Shown here: positions 16,676-25,233 of the stretch, in pieces
Position numbering within the stretch: position 1 is the stretch's first letter
Layout: the number at the start of each line of letters is the position of its first letter
Assembly (NCBI GenBank): GCA_034440235.1
Contig: JAWXBR010000010.1
Span: 56,143-120,142 of the forward strand
Direction of reading: 5' to 3'
Origin: JAWXBR01 sp034440235
GTDB taxonomy: Bacteria > Bacteroidota > Ignavibacteria > Kapaibacteriales > Kapaibacteriaceae
DNA: 64,000 bases
Translations under genes and position numbers: made by a program
The notes under the pieces: generated by a model
What the model was told of the DNA's origin: nothing
Seen by the model: only the letters and a program-made list of their open reading frames with translations
The model's database searches: none

Positions 16676-18238
16676 TCAACCTACCGGTATAGCCTGCGGA
16701 TACGTAAACATGTTCGTTGGGTCGACAGCAAGCTTGACCTGCTTCAGACGATCGAAGTTCTCGCCGTAGTAAGCGTCGAGGTAGTTGGTCTGACGTCGGT
16801 CGATAAAGTTTTGGTAGCAATGTGCTGATGTATACGATTGCATTTCGTCGTGGAATGCGTCGAGCCATGCCATGCTCGTTTGTAGAACTGCTCCATCGTC
16901 GGCGGGGAGCCATTCGAGTTCGAGAGAGGTGATCATGGCGGAGCTGCGATGAACGAAGGAAGTATCGGATGGAGACTTGCTGGCGATTTCACCGCCCATG
17001 AGGAAGAATTTCCACGTCGCTGCTACACTAGTTGTAGGCCATGCGCGCATGTTGCGGAAGATGGCGGCAATGCCATCGGTGCTAATTGCCGATGGAGCAA
17101 AACGTGAGCGTTCGTGCGAATATTCTGGGTAACCTTCTTCGGAAAGAAATTCCTGTCCGTCCCAGTAGGCCATGACCTGAATGTCGCTCGATGTGGGTGC
17201 GGCAATGTTAATGGCTGGCTGGATGAGGGCGGTGAGGTCCGAGACGGACCCAACAAGCTGACCCAAGATGCGCACGGTAATCTTTGTCGAAGCACCTACT
17301 GGTTTGGCACCTACAGAGACTTTTATTCCCAGCGTACTTGGTGCAGCTATTACAATGTCTTGAAGTGCCGTAAACACGGCTTCGATACTTTCTTCAAACA
17401 CGGCTTCTGGATTGTCATCCCAAGTGATATTAAACACTGTTATGGATGGGGCAACAAAGGGTTCGAATGTAAATGCAGTATGAATGCCAAAGTTGCCGCC
17501 TCCGGCTCCTCGAATTGCCCAGAACAGATCTGTGTTTTCGGTTTCCGAACACACACGGACGAGTCCGTCCGACGTGACAATGCGCGTTGAGCGCAGTCGG
17601 TCGCACGTGAGACCACGAGCGCGCATGTTAAAACCAATGCCGCCCCCTAGAACCAGACCAGCCACGCCAACTTCCTTGCAACGTCCGTGGGTCACGGCCA
17701 TGCCCACGGGACGTAATGCAGCGTACACATCCTTGTTACGTGCACCTCCGGCAACAGCAGCCATGCCGCTTGCAGCATCGAACGTAACGGTGTTCATCGC
17801 CGATACATCAACAAGCAGTCCTTCGGTCGTCGAATACGCCGCATAGCTGTGTCCACCCGAACGCGCAACAAGAACAACCTTGTTTTTCTTTGCCCATGTC
17901 ACACATGTTTGTACGTCCTGCTCGTTCGCGCAACGTGCTATGCCTGCCGGAAGGGTGCCCACATATTGCAACGCCCACGGTTTGGCTTTATCGAAGTATC
18001 CCATCGACCCGGGAAGAAAGAGTTCACCCGTGAGTGCCGCATCGAGCTCAACCCATATACCCGTCGGGTTAGGTGCGGTCTCTGAGGCACATCCTGTAAG
18101 CCACGTAAGACTCTTAACACCAATACCAACGGCGACTGCTGCCTTAGTACTTGTAAACAGAAACCGACGACGGCTAAGGTTCGGCGGTGCGTGGCGTTTT
18201 TGCACGATCTCTGGTTCGGCTGAGAGTTCTTCAGACAT
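16676..18238 (-). CDS. Tat-exported FAD-dependent oxidoreductase, berberine-bridge (BBE) family
   Basis: A 520 aa product. The N-terminus has a twin-arginine motif SRRRFLF (23-25) and hydrophobic stretch to a lipobox-like LTGC50, so it is probably a Tat substrate and perhaps a lipoprotein. The PCMH-type FAD domain follows: SGGHSYAA with H130, and GRCKEVGVAGLVLGGGIG with C187. These match the two residues that bind FAD covalently (8α-His, 6-S-Cys) in BBE-type carbohydrate and alkaloid oxidases. The C-terminal BBE motif YYGENFDRLKQVKLAVDPTNMF is present. Family members oxidise sugars or other alcohols using O2; the substrate here is not predictable. It is monocistronic and divergent from a CTD-tail repeat region. 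Confidence 0.88.
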   Translation of the reverse strand: MSEELSAEPEIVQKRHAPPNLSRRRFLFTSTKAAVAVGIGVKSLTWLTGCASETAPNPTGIWVELDAALTGELFLPGSMGYFDKAKPWALQYVGTLPAGIARCANEQDVQTCVTWAKKNKVVLVARSGGHSYAAYSTTEGLLVDVSAMNTVTFDAASGMAAVAGGARNKDVYAALRPVGMAVTHGRCKEVGVAGLVLGGGIGFNMRARGLTCDRLRSTRIVTSDGLVRVCSETENTDLFWAIRGAGGGNFGIHTAFTFEPFVAPSITVFNITWDDNPEAVFEESIEAVFTALQDIVIAAPSTLGIKVSVGAKPVGASTKITVRILGQLVGSVSDLTALIQPAINIAAPTSSDIQVMAYWDGQEFLSEEGYPEYSHERSRFAPSAISTDGIAAIFRNMRAWPTTSVAATWKFFLMGGEIASKSPSDTSFVHRSSAMITSLELEWLPADDGAVLQTSMAWLDAFHDEMQSYTSAHCYQNFIDRRQTNYLDAYYGENFDRLKQVKLAVDPTNMFTYPQAIPVG

Positions 18239-18297
18239 ATTGTGTTGGTATTGGATGCGAAAAAGTGCACCAGATTTCTACCGAAGTTACAAGAAGA

Positions 18298-18420
18298 CTT
18301 CTACCGTAGTACAACTAGACTTCGTGTTTCAACGGTGTTACCATTGAGAAGACGATAATAGTACACACCACTCGAAAGGCTAAGGGTCTGCTAAGGGGCT
18401 GTGTACGTTCCGGGCCTGCT
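18298..18420 (-). repeat. Stray CTD-tail fragment, copy A of a 123-bp direct repeat
   Basis: Positions 18298-18420 match 20169-20290 with about four differences, including one extra C. The second copy is the true 3' end of the T9SS gene at 20,172-21,395, coding PGTYTAPLQTLNLSNGVYYY and the rest of the sorting domain. In copy A the extra base breaks the frame and nothing lies upstream, so it is a non-functional fragment. The pair flanks the oppositely oriented cargo gene at 18,530-20,062. Confidence 0.9.
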
Positions 18421-18458
18421 GCGTACCATCCCTGCTGCGTACCATCCCTGCTGCGTAC
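18415..18458. repeat. 16-bp tandem repeat, 2.75 copies
   Basis: Unit CCTGCTGCGTACCATC at 18415-18430, 18431-18446 and a partial third. It begins exactly where the duplicated CTD tail ends, suggesting slippage or repair at that junction. Confidence 0.8.
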
Positions 18459-18529
18459 TAAACGAGTAGTTTATGGCACGTCAATTACCGTTAACTTCGT
18501 GCCGTCACTATTAATTAATCGGGAGGATC

Positions 18530-20062
18530 ATGACGCGGTTCACTACTCTACTATGCGCCTTTATTTTGGCGTCACCACTGTTGGTATCACAACAGTTCGA
18601 TCAGACATTTGGTCTCGGCGGCAAGCGGAGAATCAGCTTTGGCGAGGGCACCAACGAAACAGCAACATGGGTACGGGTGGTGTCCAACGGGTCTATATAT
18701 GTCGTTGGCACCATTGGTAATCCCGATAACAGCAGCTCTACTGGTGTAGCGAAACTTACCTCAGATGGTACGCCTGACGACAGCTACAACGGCGATGGTA
18801 AGAATTCCGTGCTGTTCGGGTTTGGCGTGTTCGCCCATGGTGCAACACTTCAATCGGACGGAAAGCTCGTTGTTGTTGGAATGCACCGATCGAGTAATGC
18901 CGGAAGTGCAGCTACTCCAGGGGTGCTGCGCTTTACCGAAGACGGGTCGATCGATACCACCTTTGGCACTGGTGGACAATTCAAGCAAAAGTTCGATGCG
19001 GTCTCTAGTGGTGCATTTGCTGACGTGCATCAACTCGATGGAGGCCGGCTGCTCTGCGTTGGCACGTCCAGCGGCAACGTCAATGGCGGTCGGAACGCTG
19101 TTGGTATGATGATGCTTAACGCGAACGGCACTCTCGACGCAACGTGGGGAGAGGGTGGAATGGTACGCGAGGGAAATGAATCGAACACCATTCTTGGGAG
19201 CGCCGTTGCCGCAGACAGTTCTATTTGGGTGGCAAGTGTGGCAGAAGCATCTGGTGGACGGAAGTACCGATTTACAAAATTCACCAAGCGTGGTGTGAGC
19301 GCATCGCAGTTTGAAGGCGTGTTTCCGTTCGAGAATCTGATTGGTACCGATGGATGGGCGCGACTTGCCGATGGCTCATTCCTCATGGCCGGTACACTGC
19401 AAGTGCCTAATGGTGGTGGCAAGCGGATGGCCGTCGTGAAGTTCACGGCTGCTGGTGTACTTGATGCAACCTTTGGCACGAATGGTATTGGGATCGTGGC
19501 GGCGAACGTAGACTGCGACTACAGAGGACTCACGGTGCTCGCCGATGGCGGGATCTTTCTTTCGGGTGTTGCATCGACGTCATCTGGAGATGGATGCATA
19601 GGCAAGCTTCTAGCTGATGGTACACCTGAAGTCGCGTGGGGTACAAATGGTTTTATGAATGCTTCGATGAATGGGAATTCCGGCACAAATACAATTCGCA
19701 TGGTGGCAGCGACCGCCGATGCAAAGCTTATTGTTTTGGGATCGGACAATGACCTCATCGTAGCACGTATTGGTGATGGCCCGGTAAGTGTACAGGATCA
19801 AACAGACGCACAACTCGCGTGCACGATCATGTCCAATGGCGCGGTGCCGACGGTGCGTGTGAACATGACGCTGCCATCGAGTCTTATCCTTGATGTGTAC
19901 GATGTGCAAGGCCATCTGCACTCGAGTTCAACGATCACCGAACGTCAGGCCGGATCGTACATCTTCCCGATCGGTGGAGCTGCGCTTCCGTCAGGTAAGT
20001 ACCTCCTAAGCGTAGTCAGTGCATACGGTCGGACCACGGTGCCACTCGTACTCATTCGATAA
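18530..20062 (+). CDS. T9SS-exported delta-60-repeat beta-propeller protein
   Basis: A 510 aa product with a strong ribosome site (GGGAGGA, 5 nt before ATG). Signal peptide TTLLCAFILASPLLVSQQ. The body has five or more copies of the delta-60 pattern (LTSDGTPDDSYNGDGK, FTEDGSIDTTFGTGGQ, LNANGTLDATWGEGG, FTAAGVLDATFGTNG, LLADGTPEVAWGTNG), a propeller-like repeat common in secreted proteins. The C-terminus is a degenerate sorting domain (LILDVYDVQGHL … LPSGKYLLSVVSAYGRTTVPLVLIR). It is the only plus-strand gene among minus-strand neighbours and is bracketed by direct repeats of a CTD tail. Function unknown. Confidence 0.85.
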   Translation: MTRFTTLLCAFILASPLLVSQQFDQTFGLGGKRRISFGEGTNETATWVRVVSNGSIYVVGTIGNPDNSSSTGVAKLTSDGTPDDSYNGDGKNSVLFGFGVFAHGATLQSDGKLVVVGMHRSSNAGSAATPGVLRFTEDGSIDTTFGTGGQFKQKFDAVSSGAFADVHQLDGGRLLCVGTSSGNVNGGRNAVGMMMLNANGTLDATWGEGGMVREGNESNTILGSAVAADSSIWVASVAEASGGRKYRFTKFTKRGVSASQFEGVFPFENLIGTDGWARLADGSFLMAGTLQVPNGGGKRMAVVKFTAAGVLDATFGTNGIGIVAANVDCDYRGLTVLADGGIFLSGVASTSSGDGCIGKLLADGTPEVAWGTNGFMNASMNGNSGTNTIRMVAATADAKLIVLGSDNDLIVARIGDGPVSVQDQTDAQLACTIMSNGAVPTVRVNMTLPSSLILDVYDVQGHLHSSSTITERQAGSYIFPIGGAALPSGKYLLSVVSAYGRTTVPLVLIR

Positions 20063-20168
20063 CTCCAATCGAGATCAATGCCCCCGCGAGTCGTATTCTT
20101 CGCACAGAACTTGTGATTGAGATCGGCTCGGGGGGTATATGATTCGATATTGTTGATGGGAAGTACTT

Positions 20169-20290
20169 CTTCTACCGTAGTACAACTAGACTTCGTGTTT
20201 CAACGGTGTTACCATTGAGAAGACGATAATAGTACACACCATTCGAAAGGTTAAGGGTCTGCAAAGGGGCTGTGTACGTTCCGGGCTGCT
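20169..20290 (-). repeat. CTD-tail direct repeat, copy B (in situ)
   Basis: Partner of 18298-18420. Here the repeat is the coding 3' end of the T9SS gene at 20,172-21,395 and is in frame. Confidence 0.9.
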
Positions 20291-21395
20291 GGACTTGGTC
20301 TTCGACAACAGCAACACGATTGTTTACGGCATCATACACTTCAATCAAGACCCTTCCGCCCCTTGCCACCTTGTAGGGGATGGTCGTGATATCGTAAACA
20401 GGGTTAGGAAAATTCTGGGAGAGCATAGTGGTTTCAGTGGAGCGGGTTTCGTTGTCGTCGACGGAGGAAACCACGATTTCACCCAGCGATCGCTTCCACA
20501 CACCAGCGCCGTACGTAGCGGCGAAAAGAAAGTCGCCCGATATGGTTAAGGCACGGACATCCATATTGGTGAGTCCGGCGCTGATGTCCGTATAATCGAA
20601 TACCACCGAACGGAAAACACCATCTCCGACGGTTCCGACAAATGTGTTTCCGGCCATGCCGTTTGGCGAGACTACGAAGGCGCTCGTCACAAACGTATTG
20701 CTATTAAGACCAGCCGAAGCCCACGTGTTACCCTTGTTTTTCGAGAGGAAGATGTCTTCTGATGTGGCCGCAAACACGTTTGTGCCAGCAGCCGACAATG
20801 CAGTTATACCGAACGATGTAATACCGTTATTTGCGAGCACCCAAGGTCCGGTGGTTTGAGTATCATATCGAAATACTCCATTAAGAGTGCCGGCAAGAAC
20901 GACGTCGCCGATCTGCACCATTGAGCTAATGCTGGTGTTGGTTAAACCGGTATTGTTTGCAACCCACGTATCGCCGTTGTTTGTCGAAAAGAACACGCCG
21001 TCATTCGTACCAGCGAGGAGAAACTCGCCATACGTTACTAGTGCATTTACTTCGGTGTTCGTTAGGTCGGTGTTTTGCTCCGTCCACGTTGCGCCATTAT
21101 CGGTCGTCCGAAACACACCACCCGATGTACCTGCAAACACCGTAGTGCCTTTGGCTGCCAGACAATTAATGATAGGATCGGTAAGTCCGTTGTTCGCTGC
21201 AGCCCACGTGTCGCCATTGTTCGTCGTAACGAACACACCACCGGCAAACGTCCCTGCGTACAGTCGTCCTTCGCTCACCACCGTCGACGTTACGTTAGAG
21301 GCACTCGGACCTCCGGTCAGTACCCATTGTGCAGAGGCTGCACACACACACGCGATAAAAACAAGACACACGATAAAAAACTGGTGATTGCGCAT
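20172..21395 (-). CDS. T9SS-exported Ycf48/sortilin-like repeat protein
   Basis: ATG 21395 is chosen for AAAGGAG before it; the longer reading to 21443 lacks one. Product 407 aa with signal peptide (FFIVCLVFIACVCAASAQ). There are seven or so blocks of GLYAGT-GGVF-TTNNGDTW type (TTNNGDTWAAAN, TTDNGATWTEQN, STNNGDTWVANN, SKNKGNTWASA), as in Ycf48-like/BNR propellers. It ends in a type A sorting domain (LSQNFPNPVYDITTIPY, VARGGRVLIEVYDAV, LNLSNGVYYYRLLNG). A paralogous but decayed gene lies just upstream (21,499-23,328). Confidence 0.88.
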   Translation of the reverse strand: MRNHQFFIVCLVFIACVCAASAQWVLTGGPSASNVTSTVVSEGRLYAGTFAGGVFVTTNNGDTWAAANNGLTDPIINCLAAKGTTVFAGTSGGVFRTTDNGATWTEQNTDLTNTEVNALVTYGEFLLAGTNDGVFFSTNNGDTWVANNTGLTNTSISSMVQIGDVVLAGTLNGVFRYDTQTTGPWVLANNGITSFGITALSAAGTNVFAATSEDIFLSKNKGNTWASAGLNSNTFVTSAFVVSPNGMAGNTFVGTVGDGVFRSVVFDYTDISAGLTNMDVRALTISGDFLFAATYGAGVWKRSLGEIVVSSVDDNETRSTETTMLSQNFPNPVYDITTIPYKVARGGRVLIEVYDAVNNRVAVVEDQVQQPGTYTAPLQTLNLSNGVYYYRLLNGNTVETRSLVVLR

Positions 21396-21498
21396 GGTTT
21401 CGACTCCTTTGTTGGGGTTTGACTTCAGTAGTCGGTCAAACATAACGTACTACGTTCCATAGACAACACTCATAAGTAACGATGTCGTCGTTGCCTAT

Positions 21499-23328
21499 TT
21501 ATCGCGTCACCACAAAGGATTGTGCCACGAGTGTGCCTTGTGAACGTACGCGCACAAAATACACACCGGGCAGCAGGGTAAGGGTCTGTAAAGGGGCTTC
21601 GTAGTCGCCTGCATCAATCACGTCATCTACGACAACGGCCTCAACATTTCCCAGTGCGTCGCATACATCGATCAAGACCCTTCCGCCCCTTGCCACAGAG
21701 TAGGGGATGGTGATAAAATCGGAAGCGGGGTTGGGATATATGCGAGGAGGAGTTGGTGACGCAGCATCGTGATCTGCGACTGCATCGATAATGCTTGCCC
21801 TTTTTAGGATGGTACCGTAATTGCCGGCGACAGTTGACGCGTTCGATGCCGATGCGCCGTAGAGTCCGTTCCTGGTGCCGGACTCCTCACGCGTCCAGAG
21901 AAAACCGCCAACCGTGGTTAGTACTACGCCAGAGGCACCAACAGCAATGCCATACGTGTCTTCAAATGACACAGCATGCAGGGTCTGTGTTGTATTCGAA
22001 TGCATCAGTGATTTCCTTAACCGAGACGATGATGCCGCCCGTGTTCGTGCGGAGAATAACGCCGCTATTTCCAACAATGGTGCCGACATTGGAATCGGTG
22101 AATGCTACGCCGCTGAAAAATTCATTCGAGCTACTGATCTGTTCCGTCCATGTAATGCCTGCATCGGTTGTACGCAGAATTGTACCCGCATTGCCGACGA
22201 CCGTGCCTGTGTTGGCGTCGGAAAATGAAACAGCGATTAGATCGGCGTTTGTTGGTGGTATTTGAGCAACCCATGACATACCAGCGTCAATTGTGCGCAT
22301 GATTATTCCGAAGTCGCCGACGATGGTCGCACTGTTCGCATCGGGGAATGAAACACTATGCAAGTGCTCAGTCGTTCCGCTTGGTCGTGTTGTCCACAAC
22401 GCTCCGCCATCTGTGGTGCGAAGGATTGTTCCACGCGTGCCGACAACGGTGCCCGTATTCGCATCACTAAACGAGGTTTCGTAGAGGTCGTTTGTAACGC
22501 CGCCCGTGTGAGGTTTCCAAGTAACGCCACCATCCGTTGTACTATAGATGATGCCTGTATAGCCAACGGCTGTGCCATGGTTCACGTCTGCAAAATCAGC
22601 AGCAAAAAACGCAACACCTTCAAGGCCACTTGCTCGCGGCGCCCAGGATGCACCGCCATTGGTGGTGTGTATGATAACTCCACTCGATCCTACCGCAGTG
22701 CCAGTATTAGCATCTGCGAACCAAACGTCGTGCCAATCGGCACTCCCGTCTGCTCGGTCCATGTGGTACCGCCGTCTGTAGTGCGCAAGATTGTGCTTCC
22801 ACCTACCGCAGTTCCTGTGCTGCCATCCACAAAGAACACATCATTTGAGGCTTGCGTTGTGCCGCTGGGCATTTTCAGCCATGAGTTACCCCCGTTGGTT
22901 GTCCGAAGAATGAGTCCGTCATCTCAGACGGCAATGATCGTGTTTGCGTCGATGACGGCAACACCCCAGAGATTGTCAGATAGTCCGCTGTTTTGGAGCG
23001 TCCATGTAATTCCACCATTCGTCGTCCGGACAATCGTTCCTAAGCGACCAACAGCTGTGCCGTTGTTCGCATCACCGAATGAAACCGCGTAGAGACCTGT
23101 TGCTGTGCCGCTTGCCTTCGGCAACCACGAGCTCCCGCCATTTGTAGTGCGATAGATAGCGCCGTTGTACCCCACGATAACGCCAGTGTTAACATCCGTG
23201 AACTCAACATCGGTGAGTCCGAACGATATTGGAACCGGAAACGGATTTTGCAACACCCAACCCTGCGCAATCGCGCAGCACGAAGAAATAGCTGCTATGG
23301 CAACGAGAAGAAGTAGGCGATGCGTCAT
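21499..23328 (-). pseudogene. Decayed T9SS-exported sortilin/Ycf48-like protein
   Basis: A single ancestral gene with a good start (AAGGAG, ATG 23328, signal peptide LLLLVAIAAISSCCAIAQ), about ten repeats of the form DANTGTAVG-GTILRTTDGGTTW, and a sorting domain (PRIYPNPASDFITIPYSVARGG … LLPGVYFVRVRSQG) ending at 21499. It carries three breaks: an in-frame TGA at 22924-22926 (IIAV-stop-DDGLILRTTNGG, where Gly is expected); a frameshift near 22,740; and a second frameshift near 22,000. Joining the frames restores continuous repeats, so the intact product was about 605 aa. The breaks are real decay or assembly error; several independent ones favour decay. Confidence 0.85.
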
Positions 23329-23437
23329 CGAGGCTCCTTGTGCAATGGTTGTTGTCTCGGTGTTATTGTCGACTAGGCGCTAAAGTACACCTTGTTATCG
23401 TACGGGACTACATTCATTCTATGAAAGGAGCATGATT

Positions 23438-24289
23438 CTACCTCAGCCGCTTCACGAACACCTTACCGCCTATCCAGATGCGCATTGCGGTGATGAGCTT
23501 GTGGATGGTGTTGACTTTAATGCGCCGTTGAAAAACACGGTAGTCGTTGAGCTCGATCTTTTCGAGGAGACGGTAATAGATGGCGTCCATGATTTCGGCG
23601 GCAACCATCGTTAACCGTTCGTCGGGATGCAGCATGGTGCGCGCCTTGTGGTAGAAATCACGAGCTCGTTGCACCTGGAAGTCCATGAGACGCTGAAATC
23701 GTTCATCATATACTTCGTTAATAAGGTCCTCTTCGGTGTATCTGAAGCGTTGCAAGTCTTCCTGCGGAATGTAGATGTAGCCGCGGTCTTTGTCTTGCTT
23801 AACGTCGCGCAGGATGTTCGTGAGTTGTAAGGCGTAACCGAGATTGATGGCGTACTGACGTGTTTCTTCGCGCCTGTAGCCGAAGATTTCTATGCAGATA
23901 AGGCCGACCACACTTGCTACGGAGTAGCAGTATTCTTTTAGATCGTCGAACGTTTTGTACCTGCGTTGCACGAGGTCGCGCTCGCAGCCATCGATAACCG
24001 TTAACAAGTATTGCTTCGGAATGCTGAATCGACGAATTACAGCGGCAAGGGGCACAAGAAGGGGGCTTGGCGGTGCAGAAGAATAGCAACATTCTATTTC
24101 GGTGCGCCACCAATTGAGACTGTCGCGTTTTTTGCGGATGTCTTCGGCGGCTACGGACGGACCTTCATCGACGATATCGTCGATTTTTCTACAGAAGTCG
24201 TAGACGACGTGTATGGCGCGGCGTTCCTCGCGCGGGAGGACAGAAAAAGAGTAGTGAAAGTTTGTTGAGCCGCTCATAGAAGCATACAA
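23438..24289 (-). CDS. hpnD: Presqualene diphosphate synthase-like (trans-isoprenyl diphosphate synthase)
   Basis: A 283 aa squalene/phytoene synthase fold. First aspartate motif KIDDIVDE (D37, D38, D41) and second NILRDVKQDKDRGYIYIP (D162, D166) are intact, with GYALQLTNILRD typical of the family. In the HpnCDE route HpnD joins two farnesyl diphosphates to presqualene diphosphate, HpnC turns it into hydroxysqualene and HpnE reduces that to squalene. The start overlaps the end of hpnC by 16 bp, so the two are coupled. No hpnE or squalene-hopene cyclase is in the window. Phytoene synthase activity is the main alternative. Confidence 0.85.
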   Translation of the reverse strand: MYASMSGSTNFHYSFSVLPREERRAIHVVYDFCRKIDDIVDEGPSVAAEDIRKKRDSLNWWRTEIECCYSSAPPSPLLVPLAAVIRRFSIPKQYLLTVIDGCERDLVQRRYKTFDDLKEYCYSVASVVGLICIEIFGYRREETRQYAINLGYALQLTNILRDVKQDKDRGYIYIPQEDLQRFRYTEEDLINEVYDERFQRLMDFQVQRARDFYHKARTMLHPDERLTMVAAEIMDAIYYRLLEKIELNDYRVFQRRIKVNTIHKLITAMRIWIGGKVFVKRLR

Positions 24290-25233
24290 ACATAATCACG
24301 CCAGTTCAGGTGGGGTCGCGTGCGTAGGAGTGTGGTACCCATGCGCTGACAATGGTCGAGCATGCTTGTGCCACCGGCTACAATAAGGGCAAGCTCCTGA
24401 CGCAGACGCCAGGGTAGTGCTTTGTTTCGTGTTAAGGGGCTGCCTTGCTGAAGGTGCGACTCGGCAATGGTGCATGCCTCGGCAATACACGAACCATTGA
24501 TGTGTTCGCAGGGCAGATATCGACGTCCGCGCGGAAGGTCGATACTTAGGTCCTGCAAAAAGTTTATAATCTGAAGTCCCGTACAAATCGAGTTGCTCTG
24601 CAGTAGCATCTCAGGTGTAATCGTAACACCCGACGTAAGCAGCACAAGCTCACCTATAGGATTTGCAGAGTTGTTGCAATACGCATGTACTTCGTGCCAC
24701 CCGTTTGGCGATACGAAATGAATGTCGCTTCGAAATGCTGCGGTCAGTCGTTTGAGCGGTGCCGTGTACATGTGCATGCTACTGTGCACGCTATTGGCTG
24801 CGTTTGATGGAGCATACGGGGACGGAAAAGCATGCAGAGTTGCAAGTGCACGGGCAATGGGGTGATGCGGAAAGTCGGCAGGGGAATCTGCAATGGCGTC
24901 CATCAGGGCTAAGCCCCTTAGGCGAGCCCCTTCATCAGCAATAACATTGTTTAATAACCAGGGTTCGTCACCAATGTCATCGGCGATGCGCGCAAACGCG
25001 TACACAACGGATATTGGGGTGCGCATGCGTGCAGGAAGCAGGTAAGAGGCTACGGGGAAGTTTTCGTAGTGTGTACGTGCTAGACGTACACACCACGAGA
25101 GTGCTTCGGCATCGCTGTCAACAGTATGAATACCTCCGTCGGGAAGCGTCAGCGATGCAATGTCTGGGGTTATTGTCGCTCCTTGTTGCGTTCGTCTACG
25201 ATGTCTGCGTTGTCGCGTACCTTTTGGAACCAT
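24274..25233 (-). CDS. hpnC: Hydroxysqualene synthase-like protein
   Basis: Up to 319 aa. The HpnC hallmarks LARTHYENFPVASYLLP and VYAFARIADDIGDE are present, with a second motif LQIINFLQDLSIDLPRGRRYLP in which D replaces the usual R in R-D, as often in HpnC. It belongs to the squalene/phytoene synthase fold and would convert presqualene diphosphate to hydroxysqualene. The ATG at 25233 lies inside the 3' end of the PpiD-like gene (64-bp overlap). An AAGGAG at the very end of that gene suggests a later, perhaps non-ATG, start, since the conserved domain begins only near residue 45. It is followed by hpnD in the same operon. Confidence 0.82.
   Translation of the reverse strand: MVPKGTRQRRHRRRTQQGATITPDIASLTLPDGGIHTVDSDAEALSWCVRLARTHYENFPVASYLLPARMRTPISVVYAFARIADDIGDEPWLLNNVIADEGARLRGLALMDAIADSPADFPHHPIARALATLHAFPSPYAPSNAANSVHSSMHMYTAPLKRLTAAFRSDIHFVSPNGWHEVHAYCNNSANPIGELVLLTSGVTITPEMLLQSNSICTGLQIINFLQDLSIDLPRGRRYLPCEHINGSCIAEACTIAESHLQQGSPLTRNKALPWRLRQELALIVAGGTSMLDHCQRMGTTLLRTRPHLNWRDYVCMLL

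Noticed and set aside
16676..23328. Transposon or integrative element explaining the repeats around 18,298-20,290
   Set aside because: No transposase, integrase, terminal inverted repeats or target duplications seen; the repeats are coding CTD tails.
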